Source: Flavobacterium sp. SH_e | GTDB taxonomy: Bacteria; Bacteroidota; Bacteroidia; Flavobacteriales; Flavobacteriaceae | Direction of reading: 5' to 3' | NCBI RefSeq assembly: GCF_025717045.1 | Contig: NZ_JAOVZN010000012.1 | Span: 62,314 to 126,313 of the forward strand | DNA: 64,000 nucleotides | Part shown: positions 61,928-64,000 of the stretch, piece after piece | Position numbering within the stretch: the first letter of the stretch is position 1 | Layout: every line of letters starts with the position of its first letter | Made by a program: the position numbers and the translations under genes | The notes under the pieces: model-generated | Told to the model about the DNA's origin: nothing | The model's input: the letters and a program-made list of their open reading frames with translations, nothing else | The model's database searches: none

Positions 61928-62005
61928 TTGTCATTGCTAGGAACGAAGGAACTCACTTCGATTTGGATTTAGCAAATATGCTTGCTTCGTTCCTAGCAAT
62001 GACAA
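61928..62005. repeat. MITE/REP-like inverted repeat
   Basis: Perfect 21-nt arms: 61928-61948 (TTGTCATTGCTAGGAACGAAG) reduced here to key words TCATTGCTAGGAACGAAG, complement at 61985-62005, with 36 nt between. Similar CATTGC-AGGAACGAAG words are known as dispersed repeats in many bacterial genomes; no coding part. Confidence 0.6.
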
Positions 62006-62061
62006 AAAGCAAAATACAACCGATTGTAATTTTTGCTAATTCTTTTTTTTTACAAAAAATC

Positions 62062-63096
62062 TTAATCGATTAATCTTCTTATTCCATAAGGATCAATCGT
62101 AATAATCGAACCATCTTCTAAATAATCAATTTTGGTTACTTTCATACTTCTTAAATGCGTTACTCCTTTTGACAAACTAGAATCGTGATAAAACAAATAC
62201 CATTCTCCTTCTACTTCACAAATTGAATGGTGAGATGTCCAACCCACAACAGGATTCAAAATCCTTCCTTGATATGTAAACGGTCCATACGGAGTGTCGC
62301 CAATCGCATAGCAAATAAAATGTGTATCTCCAGTTGAATAAGAGAAATAATATTTTTCCTTGTATTTATGAACCCAAGAAGCTTCAAAAAAACGACGATT
62401 ATTATCGCCTGCAAGAATCTCATTTCCATTTTCATCCAAAATTTTAATCTCTTTTGGATCTTCTGCAAATTCCAACATATCATCTCTTAACAAAGCTACA
62501 ATTGGCCCCAAAGCTTTTTCTTTTGCCAAAGGCTCTTCGTTATTTTCATCGTATTTATTATTTCGGTATTTCTGCAGCTGTCCGCCCCAAATCCCTCCAA
62601 AATAGATATAATGTTTACCATCTTCGTCTTCAAAAACCGCTGGATCAATACTGTAGCTTCCTTTTATCGCTTCTTTTTCGGGAATAAAAGGACCTACAGG
62701 TGAGTCCGCAATAGCAACTCCAATCTGGAAAATTCCGTTGGCACGTTTGGCTGGGAAATACAAATAATACTTTCCATTTTTATGAGCTGCATCAGGCGCC
62801 CACATTTGCTTTTCGGCCCATGCAACATCGTCTACATGTAGCGCAACCCCATTATCAACCGCTTCTGATGAAATGTTGTCCATCGAAAAAACGTGATAAT
62901 CTTCCATCCCAAAATGATCTCCATTATCGTTAAACGGAATTCCTGCATCGATGTCGTGCGATGGATAAATATAAATTTTACCATTGAATACATGCGCCGA
63001 AGGATCGGCAGTATAAATATGTGATACTAAAGGCTTTGAAATCGCCAGTTCATTAATTTGTTCAAAATTAATGTGTTCAATGCTATCTTCAGGCAT
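62062..63096 (-). CDS. GH43 family beta-xylosidase / alpha-arabinofuranosidase
   Basis: A 344-aa glycoside hydrolase with five-bladed propeller pattern. Catalytic base Asp31 (YTADPSAHV), pKa-modulating Asp151 (SIDPAVFED) and acid Glu238 (FFEASWVHK). No signal peptide, so it acts in the cytoplasm on imported xylo- or arabino-oligosaccharides. The GPH transporter gene precedes it by 21 nt in the same direction, a transporter-hydrolase operon. Exact specificity cannot be told by eye. Confidence 0.9.
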   Translation of the reverse strand: MPEDSIEHINFEQINELAISKPLVSHIYTADPSAHVFNGKIYIYPSHDIDAGIPFNDNGDHFGMEDYHVFSMDNISSEAVDNGVALHVDDVAWAEKQMWAPDAAHKNGKYYLYFPAKRANGIFQIGVAIADSPVGPFIPEKEAIKGSYSIDPAVFEDEDGKHYIYFGGIWGGQLQKYRNNKYDENNEEPLAKEKALGPIVALLRDDMLEFAEDPKEIKILDENGNEILAGDNNRRFFEASWVHKYKEKYYFSYSTGDTHFICYAIGDTPYGPFTYQGRILNPVVGWTSHHSICEVEGEWYLFYHDSSLSKGVTHLRSMKVTKIDYLEDGSIITIDPYGIRRLID

Positions 63097-63117
63097 AGTG
63101 CTATTTTGTTTAAATAA

Positions 63118-64000
63118 TTAAGTTCTTCTTTCTTTTAGTTCTGTTTCGATCTTCACTTCCATTTCTTTATTGATTTTATAGAAAAACAGCAATCCAGCTC
63201 CAATTAAAAAAGGGATTGCAGGGAAAATACTCACTAATAATTTGATTCCGCTTATAGCTGTTTCTGACTGCTGAGGTGCATTTGGAACATAGTGGAAATA
63301 ACCTAAAAATAAGGTTGTTAAGGCTCCTCCAACACTTAATCCTGTTTTCAGACCAACCATCATAGCAGAGAAAATAATTGCGGTTGCGCGACGGTTATTC
63401 AGCCATTCTGAATAATCAGCAACATCGGCAATCATTGCCCAAAGAATTGGAATTGTGATTCCGTAGAAAAATCCGTGTAAAATCTGAGAGAAAAACATCA
63501 AGCCGATTGAGGCTGGTGGAAAGAAATAAAAAGCGATAATAAACAAAGTTGAAATGAATAAAAATATCCCGAAAACATTTCTTTTTCCGTATTTGTCTGC
63601 CAAGTTTTTAGACAATGTAATACCAACAATCATAAAGATAATTCCTCCTGCATTGAATAAACCAAAACCCGCAGAAACTGGATCGTTACCAAAATGATTC
63701 AATCCAATCGAAGTTAGAAAATCTAATATTGGCTGAATAAAAACAGCTAGCTGACCTTTGTTAACGTAATTCTCAAAATAATACACGTATGAACCACCTT
63801 TCATCGCTAAAGTTACAAAAACCAAAGTCGTTAGCGTAAGTATGATTATCCAAGGTCTGTTTTTGATTAAATCACTCAAATCTTCTTTAACACTTGACTT
63901 TTGTTCTGGTTTCGGAATGATTCTTTCTTTTGTAGTCAAAAAAGTAATCAAAAGCATAATCGTTCCAATAATTGCTAGAGCGGTCATTACTTTCTCAATC
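63118..64000 (-). CDS. GPH/MFS-type sugar symporter, C-terminal part
   Basis: At least 293 residues, the frame staying open to the window edge before the internal Met at 63987, so the N-terminal third (family length about 450-490 aa) is missing. Eight or more membrane helices (TALAIIGTIMLLITFL, GGIIFMIVGITLSKNLADKY, ATAIIFSAMMVGLKTGLSVG) follow the glycoside-pentoside-hexuronide:cation symporter pattern. It probably imports pentose oligosaccharides for the GH43 enzyme in the next gene. Confidence 0.85.
   Translation of the reverse strand, partial: IEKVMTALAIIGTIMLLITFLTTKERIIPKPEQKSSVKEDLSDLIKNRPWIIILTLTTLVFVTLAMKGGSYVYYFENYVNKGQLAVFIQPILDFLTSIGLNHFGNDPVSAGFGLFNAGGIIFMIVGITLSKNLADKYGKRNVFGIFLFISTLFIIAFYFFPPASIGLMFFSQILHGFFYGITIPILWAMIADVADYSEWLNNRRATAIIFSAMMVGLKTGLSVGGALTTLFLGYFHYVPNAPQQSETAISGIKLLVSIFPAIPFLIGAGLLFFYKINKEMEVKIETELKERRT

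Larger units (their letters stand above)
61703..62061. other. 359-nt spacer with repeats before the regulator
   Basis: Contains the direct repeat at 61704-61723, a GC-richer block (about 61811-61890) foreign to the local base composition, and a 21-nt inverted repeat (61928-62005). No gene seen. Confidence 0.6.

Noticed and set aside
1..64000. tRNA, rRNA or tmRNA genes
   Set aside because: No cloverleaf or rRNA-like conserved sequence was noticed on either strand.

Overview
This window is from a low-GC member of the Bacteroidota, most probably a Flavobacterium-like organism. The evidence is AT-rich sequence, Bacteroidota promoters (TTTG about 21 nt before TAnnTTTG), a SusC/SusD pair with an STN domain, FecI/FecR-type regulation, DUF4369-TlpA lipoproteins, DUF5977 domains and GntR-type pentose regulation. 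Species is inferred; no rRNA or tRNA gene was seen.

Layout. (1) 1-3320: the 5' end of a secreted LamG-domain protein, then a large SAM methyltransferase resembling the AprA-type methyltransferases of polyketide assembly lines, followed by a MarR-GNAT fusion regulator with its own promoter. (2) 3463-39772: a 36-kb phage-derived accessory locus. It opens with an S24 (LexA/CI-like) repressor facing left and a rightward promoter overlapped by an operator, then small phage-type genes including a DUF3164 (Mu-like) protein. Next comes a complete lysis cassette: holin-like protein, CHAP/NlpC-type lysin and a single-protein spanin. Then follow very large proteins of 722, 1097, 2469 and 1949 aa; the 1097-aa protein ends in a deaminase-like toxin domain and is followed by a SUKH-like immunity gene. 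The locus closes with tail-fibre-like adhesins, a tail-fibre assembly chaperone and a duplicated adapter-plus-leucine-rich-repeat adhesin cassette. No capsid, terminase, portal, sheath, tube, baseplate or transposase gene was seen, and none of the large proteins has a Sec signal peptide or an obvious type IX secretion C-terminal domain. I infer a domesticated prophage that makes giant effectors and adhesins and frees them by controlled lysis, resembling holin/lysin/spanin (type 10) secretion. This is the best candidate for an undescribed system here.

(3) 40051-54913: chromosomal envelope genes, mostly on the minus strand: DsbD, a double-domain M16 zinc protease, two DUF4369-TlpA thioredoxins, SusD, an STN-containing SusC, FecR, and a divergent ECF sigma factor. 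This looks like a surface-signalling nutrient uptake locus, perhaps for peptides. Its spacers carry Flavobacterium-like inverted repeats (CAGTC/GACTG family). (4) 54949-56650: divergent MBL hydrolase and LysR regulator. (5) 56785-64000: pentose catabolism on the minus strand: GPH-type transporter (partial) and GH43 glycosidase, then GntR/LacI-like regulator, xylulokinase, xylose isomerase and transaldolase.

The genes of region 2 appear to form a switch-controlled production and release programme: repressor inactivation opens the early promoter, and three palindromic elements in front of the lysis, fibre and giant-protein modules may coordinate late expression. The right side is ordinary metabolism.
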